22,861 nucleotides of DNA, from assembly GCA_001460835.1 (NCBI GenBank), contig CYKH01002092.1, forward strand, positions 49,688 through 72,548, read 5' to 3'. The notes beneath the pieces were generated by a model. It saw only the letters and a list, made by a program, of their open reading frames with translations. It was not told where the DNA came from and made no database searches. How positions within the stretch are numbered: position 1 is the stretch's first letter; each line of letters opens with the position of its first letter. This stretch comes from Bodo saltans (taxonomy: Eukaryota > Euglenozoa > Kinetoplastea > Eubodonida > Bodonidae). This document shows, piece by piece, positions 15,638 through 22,861 of this stretch. Both the position numbers and the translations under genes were made by a program.

Positions 15638-16459
15638 ATGCTCCGTCGCTCACTTATCAGGCTGAACAGTGCTCCAACAGGGACGGAATGCATCCTCTCC
15701 GTATCCAACTACGTCGGAACCATCATCATGAATCGCCAATCGCGTAAGAATGCACTTGGTCGCGTGATGCTAAACGAACTGCAGCAAGCAGTGCGTACCT
15801 GCCACAACAATCCAGCAGTACGTGCTGTCGTCTTGACTTCCGCAGTCGATGGCGTCTTCTGTGCGGGTGCAGACCTGAAAGAACGCAAGGAGATGACCCC
15901 CGATGAAGCTCGTGCCTTCGTGGATCAACTCCGGCAAACATTTTGCGAAATTGAAGATCTCTCTGTTCCTTGCATTGCTGCCGTGGAGGGCAAGGCACTG
16001 GGCGGGGGTTTGGAACTTGCACTGGCCGCTGATCTCCGTGTTGCAGGGTCCAAGGCCGGGTTTGGTGTTCCGGAAACTGCTCTGGCCATCATCCCTGGTG
16101 CCGGTGGCACGCAACGTCTCACGAAGACGATTGGCCTTCCCCGTGCGAAGTTGATGGCCTTCACTGCGAAGCCGCTGCCAACTACTGTTGCACTCCAATA
16201 TGGATTGATCGACTTGGCCCTAGAGGAAGGTCAAGCAACAACTGCAGCGACAGCATTGGCTCATCAAATTTCCGAGAACGGACCTATTGCTGTGGGAGCA
16301 GCGAAGAAAGCTATCAACCGCGGCTTCTACGCATCCAGCCGTGACGAGGGCATGGCCATTGAGCGGGAATGCTACGACCTGGTGCTCAACTCCAAGGACC
16401 GCCTTGAGGGTCTCTTTCCGTTCGCGGAGAAGCGGAAGCCAGAATACAAGGGTGAATGA
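15638..16459 (+). CDS. AUH: 3-methylglutaconyl-CoA hydratase (AUH), enoyl-CoA hydratase family, mitochondrial
   Basis: A 273-residue crotonase-fold protein. The N terminus MLRRSLIRLNSAP is a short basic presequence for mitochondrial import. Oxyanion-hole segments are present: FCAGADLKERKEM and GKALGGGLELALAADLRVAG. The catalytic region reads FGVPETALAIIPGAGGTQRL, with the glutamate in VPETAL and the GAGGTQRL loop. The C terminus, KDRLEGLFPFAEKRKPEYKGE, is very close to that of animal AUH, which hydrates 3-methylglutaconyl-CoA in leucine breakdown and also binds AU-rich RNA. The length is right for the mature enzyme plus a presequence. No changes to key residues are seen. Another short-chain enoyl-CoA hydratase role is the alternative, but the C-terminal match favours AUH. 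Confidence 0.9.
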   Translation: MLRRSLIRLNSAPTGTECILSVSNYVGTIIMNRQSRKNALGRVMLNELQQAVRTCHNNPAVRAVVLTSAVDGVFCAGADLKERKEMTPDEARAFVDQLRQTFCEIEDLSVPCIAAVEGKALGGGLELALAADLRVAGSKAGFGVPETALAIIPGAGGTQRLTKTIGLPRAKLMAFTAKPLPTTVALQYGLIDLALEEGQATTAATALAHQISENGPIAVGAAKKAINRGFYASSRDEGMAIERECYDLVLNSKDRLEGLFPFAEKRKPEYKGE

Positions 16460-16534
16460 GGGAACATGCGGATGGCAGGGCCCTAATGTGGCTTTGCAGG
16501 CTGCATAAACATTGCGTAGCGCTTGTTGTTGATG

Positions 16535-16595
16535 GTTTCTTGTTTATTTGTTGATTTGCTGAACCTCACTCAACACACACACACACAAAAAAAAG
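16535..16595 (+). promoter_or_regulatory. Putative spliced-leader acceptor of the DHH1 gene
   Basis: A T-rich tract (about 16535-16560) and a short CA repeat (about 16571-16587) precede an A-run ending in AG at 16594-16595. The ATG at 16663 is the next start, giving a 5' UTR of about 67 bases. Confidence 0.45.
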
Positions 16596-16662
16596 AATTG
16601 TGGCGCACGCCCAACCGCCTTTTACAAACAAAACTCAACACCAAAACCAACACACTATCACA

Positions 16663-17889
16663 ATGACTGCTGAAGGATCCGAAGACTGGAAGAAGAACTT
16701 GCAGGCTCCCGTCAAGGACAACCGCAAGAAGACTGAGGACGTTCAGAGCCGCCGTAACGTCAACTTCGAGGACTACTGCCTGCGCAGAGAGCTGCTCATG
16801 GGTATCTTCGAGAAGGGATTCGAGAAGCCCAGCCCTATTCAGGAAGAGGCCATCCCCGTTGCCCTCACTGGCAAGGACGTGCTCGCTCGCGCTAAGAACG
16901 GTACCGGCAAGACTGCCTCCTTCGTCATCCCCGTCCTCGAGAAGGTCCGCACTGACGTCGCCGCCATCCAGGCCCTCCTCATGGTCCCCACCCGTGAGCT
17001 TGCCCTCCAGACCGCCCAGGTCACCAAGGAGCTCGGCAAGCACATCAGCGGCCTCGAGGTCATGGTCACCACTGGAGGTACCACCCTCCGTGACGACATC
17101 ATGCGTCTCATGAACCCCGTGCACATCCTTGTGTGCACCCCTGGCCGTGTCGTGGATCTTGCCAGCAAGGGTAACGCCAAGCTCGACAAGTGCGCCATCA
17201 TTGTTCTCGATGAGGCCGACAAGCTCCTGTCACCCGAGTTCACCCAGCTGATGGAAGACACCTACCGCTTCCTCCCCCAGAACCGCCAGTCCCTCCTCTT
17301 CTCTGCCACCTTCCCCGTCACCGTCAAGGACTTCGCGGACAAGTTCATGCGCAACCCCTTCGAGATTAACCTCATGGAGGAGCTCACCCTCAAGGGTGTG
17401 ACGCAGTACTACGCCTTCGTTGAGGAGCGCCAGAAGATTCACTGCTTGAACACCCTCTTCAACAAGCTCCAGATCAATCAGTCTATCATCTTCTGCAACT
17501 CCGTGAACCGCGTCGAGCTCCTCGCCAAGAAGATTACCCAGCTCGGTTACTCTTGCTACTACATCCATGCTCGCATGCAGCAGCAGCACCGTAACCGCGT
17601 GTTCCATGACTTCCGTCAGGGTAACTGCCGTAACCTTGTGTGCTCTGATCTGATCACCCGTGGTATCGATATCCAGGCCGTCAACGTCGTCATCAACTTC
17701 GACTTCCCCAAGAACTCGGAGACGTACCTTCACCGTATCGGCCGCTCTGGTCGTTTCGGTCACCTTGGTCTTGCCATCAACTTCGTGACGTACGACGATC
17801 GCTACAATGTCTACCGCATCGAGCAGGAACTCGACACTGAGATTAAGGCCATTCCCGCTGACATCGATCCGGAGCTCTACGTTGCGTAA
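16663..17889 (+). CDS. DHH1: DHH1/DDX6-family DEAD-box RNA helicase
   Basis: A 408-residue protein that matches DHH1/DDX6 over its full length. The Q motif region reads [13 protein letters not shown]. Motif I is AKNGTGKT at 77-84, Ia PTRELALQT, Ib TPGR, and motif II DEAD at 183-186. Motif III is SATF near 214, motif IV SIIFCNS, motif V TRGIDIQ and motif [12 protein letters not shown]. The [19 protein letters not shown] linker is specific to this subfamily. The upstream in-frame codon at 16600 is GTG and is not used. DHH1 represses translation and promotes decapping in P-bodies; in trypanosomatids it helps select developmentally regulated mRNAs. Codon use is strongly biased to C-ending codons and AAG, unlike the neighbours, which fits high expression and creates long open shadows on the other strand. 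Confidence 0.95.
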   Translation: MTAEGSEDWKKNLQAPVKDNRKKTEDVQSRRNVNFEDYCLRRELLMGIFEKGFEKPSPIQEEAIPVALTGKDVLARAKNGTGKTASFVIPVLEKVRTDVAAIQALLMVPTRELALQTAQVTKELGKHISGLEVMVTTGGTTLRDDIMRLMNPVHILVCTPGRVVDLASKGNAKLDKCAIIVLDEADKLLSPEFTQLMEDTYRFLPQNRQSLLFSATFPVTVKDFADKFMRNPFEINLMEELTLKGVTQYYAFVEERQKIHCLNTLFNKLQINQSIIFCNSVNRVELLAKKITQLGYSCYYIHARMQQQHRNRVFHDFRQGNCRNLVCSDLITRGIDIQAVNVVINFDFPKNSETYLHRIGRSGRFGHLGLAINFVTYDDRYNVYRIEQELDTEIKAIPADIDPELYVA

Positions 17890-18866
17890 GGTCATCCCGT
17901 CGACATTACTGGCGGTTGAATTGAGCGAGAAAGCGAACACGAATGAAAACGGAATTGAGCAAGAACCACAAACAAAGAGAAAGAGTACTGAGCTCGAATT
18001 TTTCCGGGTTGAGTATCATTTCCTTTTGCTTTAATTGAAAAGACAAAAAAAATCCAAATGAAAACGATGGATCTTCATTTTATTTCCCCCTATTTGGCCG
18101 GAACGTGAGCTTTCAAAGGCTTGAGGATAAAAGAGAAGAAGTGCTTCGTGTCGTATTCGATGTGTACGTGCGTTGATCGTCATCACCCAAAGAGACAACT
18201 GTGGGTCTGTGATGTCACCACGAACGCGCACGATGACCAGATAAACGCACTTGCGCCCCTTGCCTAATCACGCCACACCTCCCCTTTGGACCCCTCGTTC
18301 GTCGTAGGCCTCTTGTTTCTACTCCCTTTCGTTTTGCTTCCCTCATTTTTGTTTTTTCGATGTGATCTCATTCCGAAATTCAAAGAGCGGGCAAGAGCAT
18401 TTGTTTTTTTCTTTTGCGTGTGCACGTGTTGCTTTGAATTGTGTTGTGAGAGCACTTTCTCACTGAAACTAAGTCTTCCGGTTTGTAGCAGACTTTTCGA
18501 TCTCAGTCAGGGTGGTTGCCGCAGAACATCAAGCAATGTGCGCGCGCAATAGTTCAAAGCGCGAAACTGCAGAGCAAGAAGAAATTTACCTTTTCGGAAC
18601 AAAAAAAATCCGTCGATGCGTTTGTACAAGGACATATCCAACAGTTATTTTCAAAGGAACAATGAATGAAACTTTGAAACGTGAAGCTGCGATGCCGTTT
18701 CCGAATTTCGGGAATACGTGCGTGGCCTCACGGATTGATTGAACTCTCCCGAACTTACCGCGATGCAAAAACAAAAAATGGGAAAGTGAGGAACTTTGTG
18801 AAGCGTTTTGTTTCTGTGCATTGCGGTATTTCTTTGCTATTCGCCAGTAAGGAGTTGTTGCCTTCA
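17890..18866. other. Long intergenic region with an internal pyrimidine tract
   Basis: About 977 bases, the longest gap in the window. It should contain the 3' UTR of DHH1. A pyrimidine-rich block at about 18303-18360, with AG at 18382-18383, looks like an additional splice acceptor and could start a small or non-coding transcript. A 68-codon ATG frame at 18537-18742 follows it, but the product has no recognisable domain. No tRNA or snRNA structure was seen by eye. Confidence 0.4.
18805..18847 (+). promoter_or_regulatory. Putative spliced-leader acceptor of the thioredoxin-fold gene
   Basis: A T-rich tract (18806-18840) is followed by AG at 18846-18847, 19 bases before the ATG at 18867. It supports that ATG over the upstream GTG-started extension of the frame. 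Confidence 0.55.
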
Positions 18867-19994
18867 ATGCCCCAAGAAGACGTTGCTACTGTTGATTCCG
18901 ATCAGCCCCCGCTGAAGGTGCGTCGCACCGAAGACGTGGCAACGACAATCATCTATGCGACACCATCGTTCATTCACAATGTCTCTCACAATGTTGATCA
19001 ACTGAACAAGGTGCTCCAAAGTGTTGCGTCCGACAGCAGTGCTGCCATCTTGCTTCACAACAGCGGCGTTGAGGGAGCCAATTTGTCAAATCTCACTGCG
19101 GATGGTGCCTTGACACGCGGCGCTGTGACACTGATTGCATTTGATGTGGTACAGCTGTACGAGGCGAACAAGGATACCATTGAGCTGCTCATCAAGAATG
19201 CTCCGAACGAAGACAGTGAAGCCCATCCTCAGAGCGACGACGTTGTTGACGACGTCAATGCCAACCTTGAAGCGGATGCCGCCACGGAAGAATCGCCAAC
19301 GAAAGAAGGCGCTGCATCAGCTGTTCAGAGTGACAACTCGGTATCAACTCTTGTTTCTGACGCCAACGGCTCGCAGTTGATCACGATGGATGACATGGTT
19401 GCCCTCCCGCGTCTTGTACTTCTCTACAAGGCAAAACATGAGAAGAGTGGTCTGCTGCAGCGAAAGCTTTCCAAGCACGTCAAGTCGGGTGAATCTGTTC
19501 AGGTGACGAGTCTTGTCGAGCCTGTGTTCACGTTTTCTCACATGCTGCGAGCCCTGACCGGGTTCGCACGCGCAGCGCACGTCGCCGACCCAAATGCTGC
19601 CTCATTTTCCATCATGTGGATGAGTGCTGCATGGTGCCCGCCCTGCCTTCGAATTCTGCATGCTCTTCCAGCGATGCTACCACAGCTCCCGCCATCCGTG
19701 AAAGGCATGGTGAAGGCGGACATGGACCTCACTCAACCCATCTTTGACGCGTTTGGTGTGTCCATTATTCCTACATTTGTCATCCTTGACAACAAGAAGA
19801 TCCTAAGTGCCGTTCAGGACAACAACAACACTCACAACTCTTCCAACGATTTGGAAGAGGTTGCTGCCAAAGACATTTTGGTTGCTGCACGTGTTGATTC
19901 GTTGCAGAACTCCCAGCAGGGAATCGTGATGACATTCATAGAAAAGCATTGTGCGACGTTGAGCTTCGATTTGGGGAACGATGAGGACTTTTAG
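18867..19994 (+). CDS. Thioredoxin-fold protein with CPPC active site and acidic N-terminal region
   Basis: A 375-residue protein. Residues about 250-345 form a thioredoxin domain. The active-site helix is WCPPCLRI with cysteines at 257 and 260, and the cis-proline region reads SIIPTFVIL, Pro302. The central strand reads VKADMDLTQPIFDAFGV, as in thioredoxins. The proline pair between the cysteines is unusual; thioredoxin has GP and protein disulfide isomerase has GH. The first 220 residues have no clear domain: a short basic patch (KVRRTED) near the start, a predicted alpha/beta segment to about 110, then an acidic linker. No signal peptide or membrane helix is seen, so it is probably cytosolic or nuclear. 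After the domain the C terminus is Asn-rich and ends in DEDF. It may act as a disulfide reductase on a partner bound by the N-terminal part. Confidence 0.8.
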   Translation: MPQEDVATVDSDQPPLKVRRTEDVATTIIYATPSFIHNVSHNVDQLNKVLQSVASDSSAAILLHNSGVEGANLSNLTADGALTRGAVTLIAFDVVQLYEANKDTIELLIKNAPNEDSEAHPQSDDVVDDVNANLEADAATEESPTKEGAASAVQSDNSVSTLVSDANGSQLITMDDMVALPRLVLLYKAKHEKSGLLQRKLSKHVKSGESVQVTSLVEPVFTFSHMLRALTGFARAAHVADPNAASFSIMWMSAAWCPPCLRILHALPAMLPQLPPSVKGMVKADMDLTQPIFDAFGVSIIPTFVILDNKKILSAVQDNNNTHNSSNDLEEVAAKDILVAARVDSLQNSQQGIVMTFIEKHCATLSFDLGNDEDF

Positions 19995-20190
19995 TTTGCT
20001 TGCTTATTCAGAGAGAGTTGCGTGTCCCGCACTCCCAAGTGATTCGTCCTTGATCAAGAATTACATAGAACCAATATTCTTACAGAAAATTCAGTCAAGC
20101 TTTATTTTTGTGTCAACACATCATACTGAGATTAGATTCAAACTACGTATCAAGAATCACTCATATGAGTTCAAGTCACTTTTGCGAAGG

Positions 20191-20251
20191 TTCTTCTTTT
20201 CTTTTTTTTTTTGCTCAAAACGACTGATTGTATTTCTTCTCCAACGAACAG
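20191..20251 (+). promoter_or_regulatory. Putative spliced-leader acceptor of the ERH gene
   Basis: A strong T/C tract at 20191-20213 and a second one at 20230-20242 precede AG at 20250-20251, 14 bases before the ATG at 20266. This excludes the upstream in-frame extension starting at 19981, which overlaps the end of the previous gene. Confidence 0.6.
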
Positions 20252-20265
20252 AAATTCAGCAGAGG

Positions 20266-20589
20266 ATGTCCAACCGAAACGGCGGCGGCCGTCATACTAT
20301 TGTGCTGATCCAGCAACAGCAGGACCTCAACACCCGAACATACACTGACCACGAGAGCGTTGCCGATGCCGTCCGCTCTATCGTAGGCCTCTACGAGAAC
20401 TTCCTGCGCACCAAGAAGTCCCAAGGTGCGCTATCGTACGACACAAAGGAACTGTTCCACTACCTTGACAGCTACCATGATATCTCCATTTTAGCGTTTG
20501 ACCGCAATACGAAGGCCTACCAACCGTACGACCGCACTTGGATCAAGAATTCCATCTACCAGCAGCTCCAACGCGACCAGAAGAAGTAA
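20266..20589 (+). CDS. ERH: Enhancer of rudimentary homologue (ERH)
   Basis: A 107-residue protein, close to the family's usual 104. It matches the single-domain ERH fold from end to end. HTIVLIQQQQDLNTRTYTDHES corresponds to the first strand and the RTYADYESV region; the two helices follow with IVGLYENFLRTKK. LSYDTKELFHYLDSYHDIS and AYQPYDRTWIKNSIYQQL match the C-terminal strand and helix. A short Asn/Gly/Arg-rich leader of about nine residues precedes the domain. ERH is a small nuclear protein that dimerises and bridges RNA-processing factors, including microprocessor and RNA-elimination complexes in animals and fission yeast. Its partners in kinetoplastids are not known to me. The C terminus is basic, as in homologues. 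Confidence 0.9.
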   Translation: MSNRNGGGRHTIVLIQQQQDLNTRTYTDHESVADAVRSIVGLYENFLRTKKSQGALSYDTKELFHYLDSYHDISILAFDRNTKAYQPYDRTWIKNSIYQQLQRDQKK

Positions 20590-20743
20590 AGTGAAGTCAA
20601 AAAAGTGGGCAGCTTTTGTCTTGTGTCGTCTTTGTAAGCCACATGTTGAAGATGTCTTAATATCAAACAAACAAGTGCTCACCCTCCTTTTGCCGGTGGT
20701 TTCGCTTTATTGTGCCATGTGTGTCTTCATTCAGTTCAACCCA

Positions 20744-20776
20744 GCCTTTTTCACCCTTTTTTTTTTTCTTCTTGAG
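20744..20776 (+). promoter_or_regulatory. Putative spliced-leader acceptor of the DPY-30-like gene
   Basis: A tract of Cs and Ts ending in a long T-run and CTTCTT is followed by AG at 20775-20776, 30 bases before the ATG at 20807. Confidence 0.6.
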
Positions 20777-20806
20777 GCAACTATCACTACGTAGATCAAC
20801 CAAAAA

Positions 20807-21004
20807 ATGTCCTCCGACGCAGACAAGGAGTACTTGAAGAAGCACGGAATTCCCACTCTGTTCAATGACCTAACTCAGCAATTGTTTCGCGACCGTCCAG
20901 AGCAGCCTGTACCGTATCTCATTCAACTATTGAAAGAACGAAAAGCCGCAAGGGATGCTACCAAGGCTGCCGATGGTGCTCAAGCAGCAACGTCGACCTC
21001 TTAA
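20807..21004 (+). CDS. Small DPY-30/RIIa-like dimerisation-domain protein
   Basis: A 65-residue protein. Residues about 8-45 fit the two-helix DPY-30/RIIa docking fold: YLKKHGIPTLFNDLTQQL, then a turn RDRPEQP and VPYLIQLLKERKAA. The rest is an Ala/Thr-rich tail. These domains form X-shaped four-helix bundles that bind amphipathic helices. The family includes DPY30 of the SET1/MLL complex, the regulatory subunit of protein kinase A, and radial-spoke and other axonemal proteins. In a flagellate an axonemal role is plausible, but the sequence does not decide. The gene has its own splice signal and ends just before the WD40 gene's processing region. Confidence 0.8.
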   Translation: MSSDADKEYLKKHGIPTLFNDLTQQLFRDRPEQPVPYLIQLLKERKAARDATKAADGAQAATSTS

Positions 21005-21160
21005 ATGGGCTCGACTATCAAACTACAGCATTGCTAGTGTGTTGTGTATTACGAGGAGGAGCGAGCGACTATTGTCCCCAGCCGTGGTTGCTCCGGAAAA
21101 CGTGCGCGGGGAAACAGTAACAAAAAATATGCAAGGTGTGCTTGGTTTGGTTCACGTTGT

Positions 21161-21196
21161 ATTTCATGTCTCTTGGTTGTTGCAATCTTTCTTGAG
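21161..21196 (+). promoter_or_regulatory. Putative spliced-leader acceptor of the WD40 gene
   Basis: A T-rich tract ending in CTTTCTTG is followed by AG at 21195-21196, 28 bases before the ATG at 21225. It removes the upstream in-frame extension that overlaps the DPY-30-like gene. Confidence 0.5.
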
Positions 21197-21224
21197 GAAA
21201 AAAGTCATTTCATTTAAAGAGCAG

Positions 21225-22508
21225 ATGGCGCTAGAGCATCCGCGAGTCCAGCGACTATGGAACGCAGAGGCACTTGGTAGCGCGTCGCCTTCGTTGCTCG
21301 CATTCACTTCGTCTCCCTCTGCTGCAACAACATCGTCGCATCCCCCCAGCACTGCGCCATACGTTCCTAGAACGTCTGCAATCCTTCACGCCTCTGTGAG
21401 GGATTCGTCTGCCGTCGTCGTTGATGTTTGGATGCCAGACAAGCGCACTGGACAGCAACTGGTGCGTGTGACTACCACCGGCCCTTCTTCTACTGGTGGT
21501 GGTGTGACTGCTGCACCTACTGTCACGTCATCCACCGCTACCATTCCTTCCAATAGACGCATTCATGCTATGACGATGCCAATAGCAGCATCTGGTATCA
21601 CGCTTGTAGCCGACGATATCGGCAATGTGTTCCAGCTGAAAACAGAAGACGAATCCATCGCAAAGCGTCACAGAACTGAGAATGCGGCCTCCACTAGTAC
21701 TCACCATGCTCAACAGTGGACCCTGTCGCTGAGTGCAAGCCAGCACGCTCCTCAGCGCGGGTGTCTTCCCGCATACGGAGCGGCTGGTGGTTGGGTGGGC
21801 CTATTAGCACAAGGAGACTCACAAGCAATCTGCTCGCGAGAACATTTTCTAGACTCCCGTATCTTCGACACGGAAATCTCAGCGATTGTGAAGAGCATTC
21901 AGCACATGCACGGACCCACAGCCCTTACCGCTGTGACGGCATTGGGAAGCAACAGCGTAGTGTTTGCAGAAGGCCCTTTGCTTGCTGCCTATGATTCACG
22001 CCTCCCTTCTGCAAAGTCAGCAGTCAACAGGTCATCCCTCCCAGTAGCGGCCGCATTCTCGCACGTTGTGGATCTAGGGCCTCAGCGCCCACATGAAATC
22101 GCCACGTGCTCCTCAGACAGGTCGGTGATTATTTGGGATGTGCGTAACTGGACACGCGTGACGACGCTGTCTGCAGTACTTAAGTACGCCACGATGAGCA
22201 CGACGCCCCTCTCTGGTGGAAAGTTCCTCGTGTGCAGTGGCGTGGACTCGGAAGTCCGCGTCTGCTCGACTGCACCGATTGTTGGAAAAGCACAACAACA
22301 GCAGCCAATCGACTCAGAGGCTACTACTATTCCTGCTGTGTCGTCGTTTCGTAACCGTGTCAACGAGACGGAGCATTGCGAGTCCACTTGGCACGGCTCG
22401 TGGACCTCCGACGCAACTGGCTCCGTTGCGATTGGGATGGCCATCACAGGAGAAGTTTACGTCGCTCGTTCCATTGTTGCACCTAGTGGTGCCGCAGAAG
22501 AATTGTAA
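21225..22508 (+). CDS. WD40-repeat protein
   Basis: A 427-residue protein. Only the later blades are well conserved: one reads HEIATCSSDRSVIIWDVRNW, the classic WD40 strand and Trp-Asp, at about residues 288-307. A next blade has FLVCSGVDSEVRVCS, and the last SWTSDATGSVAIGMAITGEVYVAR. Earlier blades are degenerate and separated by Ser/Thr-rich inserts. The protein is likely a single seven-blade propeller acting as a scaffold. I cannot name the family with confidence; a WDR73-like or nucleoporin-type protein would be compatible. The stop codon lies within a 179-base tandem duplication, but the coding region up to it is intact. The start was chosen as the first ATG after the acceptor. Confidence 0.75.
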   Translation: MALEHPRVQRLWNAEALGSASPSLLAFTSSPSAATTSSHPPSTAPYVPRTSAILHASVRDSSAVVVDVWMPDKRTGQQLVRVTTTGPSSTGGGVTAAPTVTSSTATIPSNRRIHAMTMPIAASGITLVADDIGNVFQLKTEDESIAKRHRTENAASTSTHHAQQWTLSLSASQHAPQRGCLPAYGAAGGWVGLLAQGDSQAICSREHFLDSRIFDTEISAIVKSIQHMHGPTALTAVTALGSNSVVFAEGPLLAAYDSRLPSAKSAVNRSSLPVAAAFSHVVDLGPQRPHEIATCSSDRSVIIWDVRNWTRVTTLSAVLKYATMSTTPLSGGKFLVCSGVDSEVRVCSTAPIVGKAQQQQPIDSEATTIPAVSSFRNRVNETEHCESTWHGSWTSDATGSVAIGMAITGEVYVARSIVAPSGAAEEL

Positions 22509-22847
22509 GCGAAAGCATTTCAATTTGTTTTCTCACTTGGCACACTCGTTGCTAATAATACATTCGATACTGAAGGGCGTCAATACTTCAGGCTATCCCT
22601 TTACTCAAGATTTGGCAATGGTTGATTCTTTTTTGTTATCATCAATAGGCTTATCAACATGGCTGTTGTGCCGCAGAAGAATTGTAAGCGAAAGCATTTC
22701 AATTTGTTTTCTCACTTGGCACACTCGTTGCTAATAATACATTCGATACTGAAGGGCGTCAATACTTCAGGCTATCCCTTTACTCAAGATTTGGCAATGG
22801 TTGATTCTTTTTTGTTATCATCAATAGGCTTATCAACATGGCTGTTG
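22489..22847. repeat. 179-bp perfect tandem duplication: WD40 gene end, spacer and eS1 start
   Basis: 22489-22667 and 22668-22846 are identical by eye; the match runs one base further. Each copy holds the last codons and stop of the WD40 gene, the spacer, a splice acceptor and the ATGGCTGTT start of eS1. Only the second ATG continues in the eS1 frame. Confidence 0.95.
22801..22827 (+). promoter_or_regulatory. Putative spliced-leader acceptor of the eS1 gene
   Basis: A tract with a run of Ts is followed by AG at 22826-22827, ten bases before the ATG at 22838. An identical signal lies 179 bases upstream (AG at 22647-22648), before the out-of-frame ATG at 22659. Confidence 0.55.
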
Positions 22848-22861
22848 GCAAGAACAAGCGC
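22838..22861 (+). CDS. RPS3A: 40S ribosomal protein eS1 (S3a), first eight codons
   Basis: The window ends after MAVGKNKR, which is the conserved start of eS1/S3a (MAVGKNKRLTKGGKKG in animals). Ribosomal protein genes usually have very short 5' UTRs, which fits the ten bases between the acceptor AG and this ATG. Only the start is visible; the rest lies outside the window. Confidence 0.8.

Noticed and set aside
16570-17940. Long minus-strand open frames opposite DHH1 (184, 140 and 236 residues)
   Set aside because: They are shadows of the C/G-ending codons in DHH1; they are low-complexity (Leu, Val, Asp, Glu or Ser, Arg rich), and oppose the gene direction.
18286-18552. 88-codon hydrophobic, Cys/Phe-rich frame
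   Set aside because: It begins at TTG, and its hydrophobicity only reflects translation of the T-rich processing tract.
18681-18866. N-terminal extension of the thioredoxin-fold frame
   Set aside because: The extension starts at GTG and runs through the pyrimidine tract and acceptor, so it is not in the mature mRNA.
19981-20265. N-terminal extension of the ERH frame starting inside the previous gene
   Set aside because: It translates the T-rich acceptor tract; ERH homologues start at the position of the ATG at 20266.
22216-22734. 172-codon + strand frame crossing the end of the WD40 gene
   Set aside because: It is an out-of-frame reading of the WD40 gene prolonged by the 179-bp duplication; the N-terminal part has no domain.
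1-22861. Mobile elements, CRISPR arrays, rRNA and tRNA genes
   Set aside because: No transposase, reverse transcriptase, integrase, terminal repeat pair, spaced direct repeats or cloverleaf structure was seen by eye on either strand; the only repeats are the three tandem duplications and microsatellites.

Overview
The window looks like nuclear DNA from a kinetoplastid, most likely a free-living bodonid (Bodo-like). That is an inference from layout and protein similarity, not a database result. All recognisable genes lie on the + strand, none needs an intron, and spacers are short. Nearly every start codon follows a pyrimidine-rich tract and an AG, the usual arrangement for spliced-leader trans-splicing of a polycistronic transcript. 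The genes are eukaryotic and functionally unrelated, as is normal in such clusters.

Layout: (1) 32-940, membrane-anchored CAP/SCP-domain protein; (2) 1272-3353, zinc-ribbon protein with a SCY1-like pseudokinase domain; (3) 3923-5341, methyltransferase related to the C-terminal domain of METTL13, with a predicted membrane anchor; (4) 5489-7591, Hsp70-like ATPase joined to a TPR domain and apparently lacking the substrate-binding beta-sandwich; (5) 7778-9133, M29-type aminopeptidase homologue with a mitochondrial-like N terminus; (6) 9294-9644, small secreted cysteine-rich protein; (7) 9910-14770, DNA ligase III-type enzyme followed by an ALC1/CHD1L-like macro domain and four BRCT-like domains, split into two frames by a short tandem duplication; (8) 15638-16459, AUH-type 3-methylglutaconyl-CoA hydratase; (9) 16663-17889, DHH1/DDX6 DEAD-box helicase; (10) 18867-19994, thioredoxin-fold protein with a CPPC site; (11) 20266-20589, enhancer-of-rudimentary homologue; (12) 20807-21004, DPY-30/RIIa-like small protein; (13) 21225-22508, WD40 protein; (14) 22838-end, the first codons of ribosomal protein eS1 (S3a).

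The most interesting biology is gene 7. The ligase III core carries in cis a macro domain of the type that reads poly(ADP-ribose) in ALC1, plus a BRCT array. In animals these jobs are split between LIG3, XRCC1 and PARP-dependent recruitment. This looks like a self-recruiting single-strand-break repair ligase.

The most interesting structural feature is a set of three near-perfect tandem duplications in 10 kb: 84 bp plus one base inside the ligase gene, 542 bp over the end of that gene and the spacer after it, and 179 bp over the end of the WD40 gene, the spacer and the eS1 start. The first breaks the reading frame; the other two leave both flanking genes intact but double the RNA-processing signals. 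The 542-bp copies differ at four sites, three of them silent, which suggests the second copy comes from another working allele. Unequal exchange between homologues or a haplotype-joining assembly error are the main explanations.
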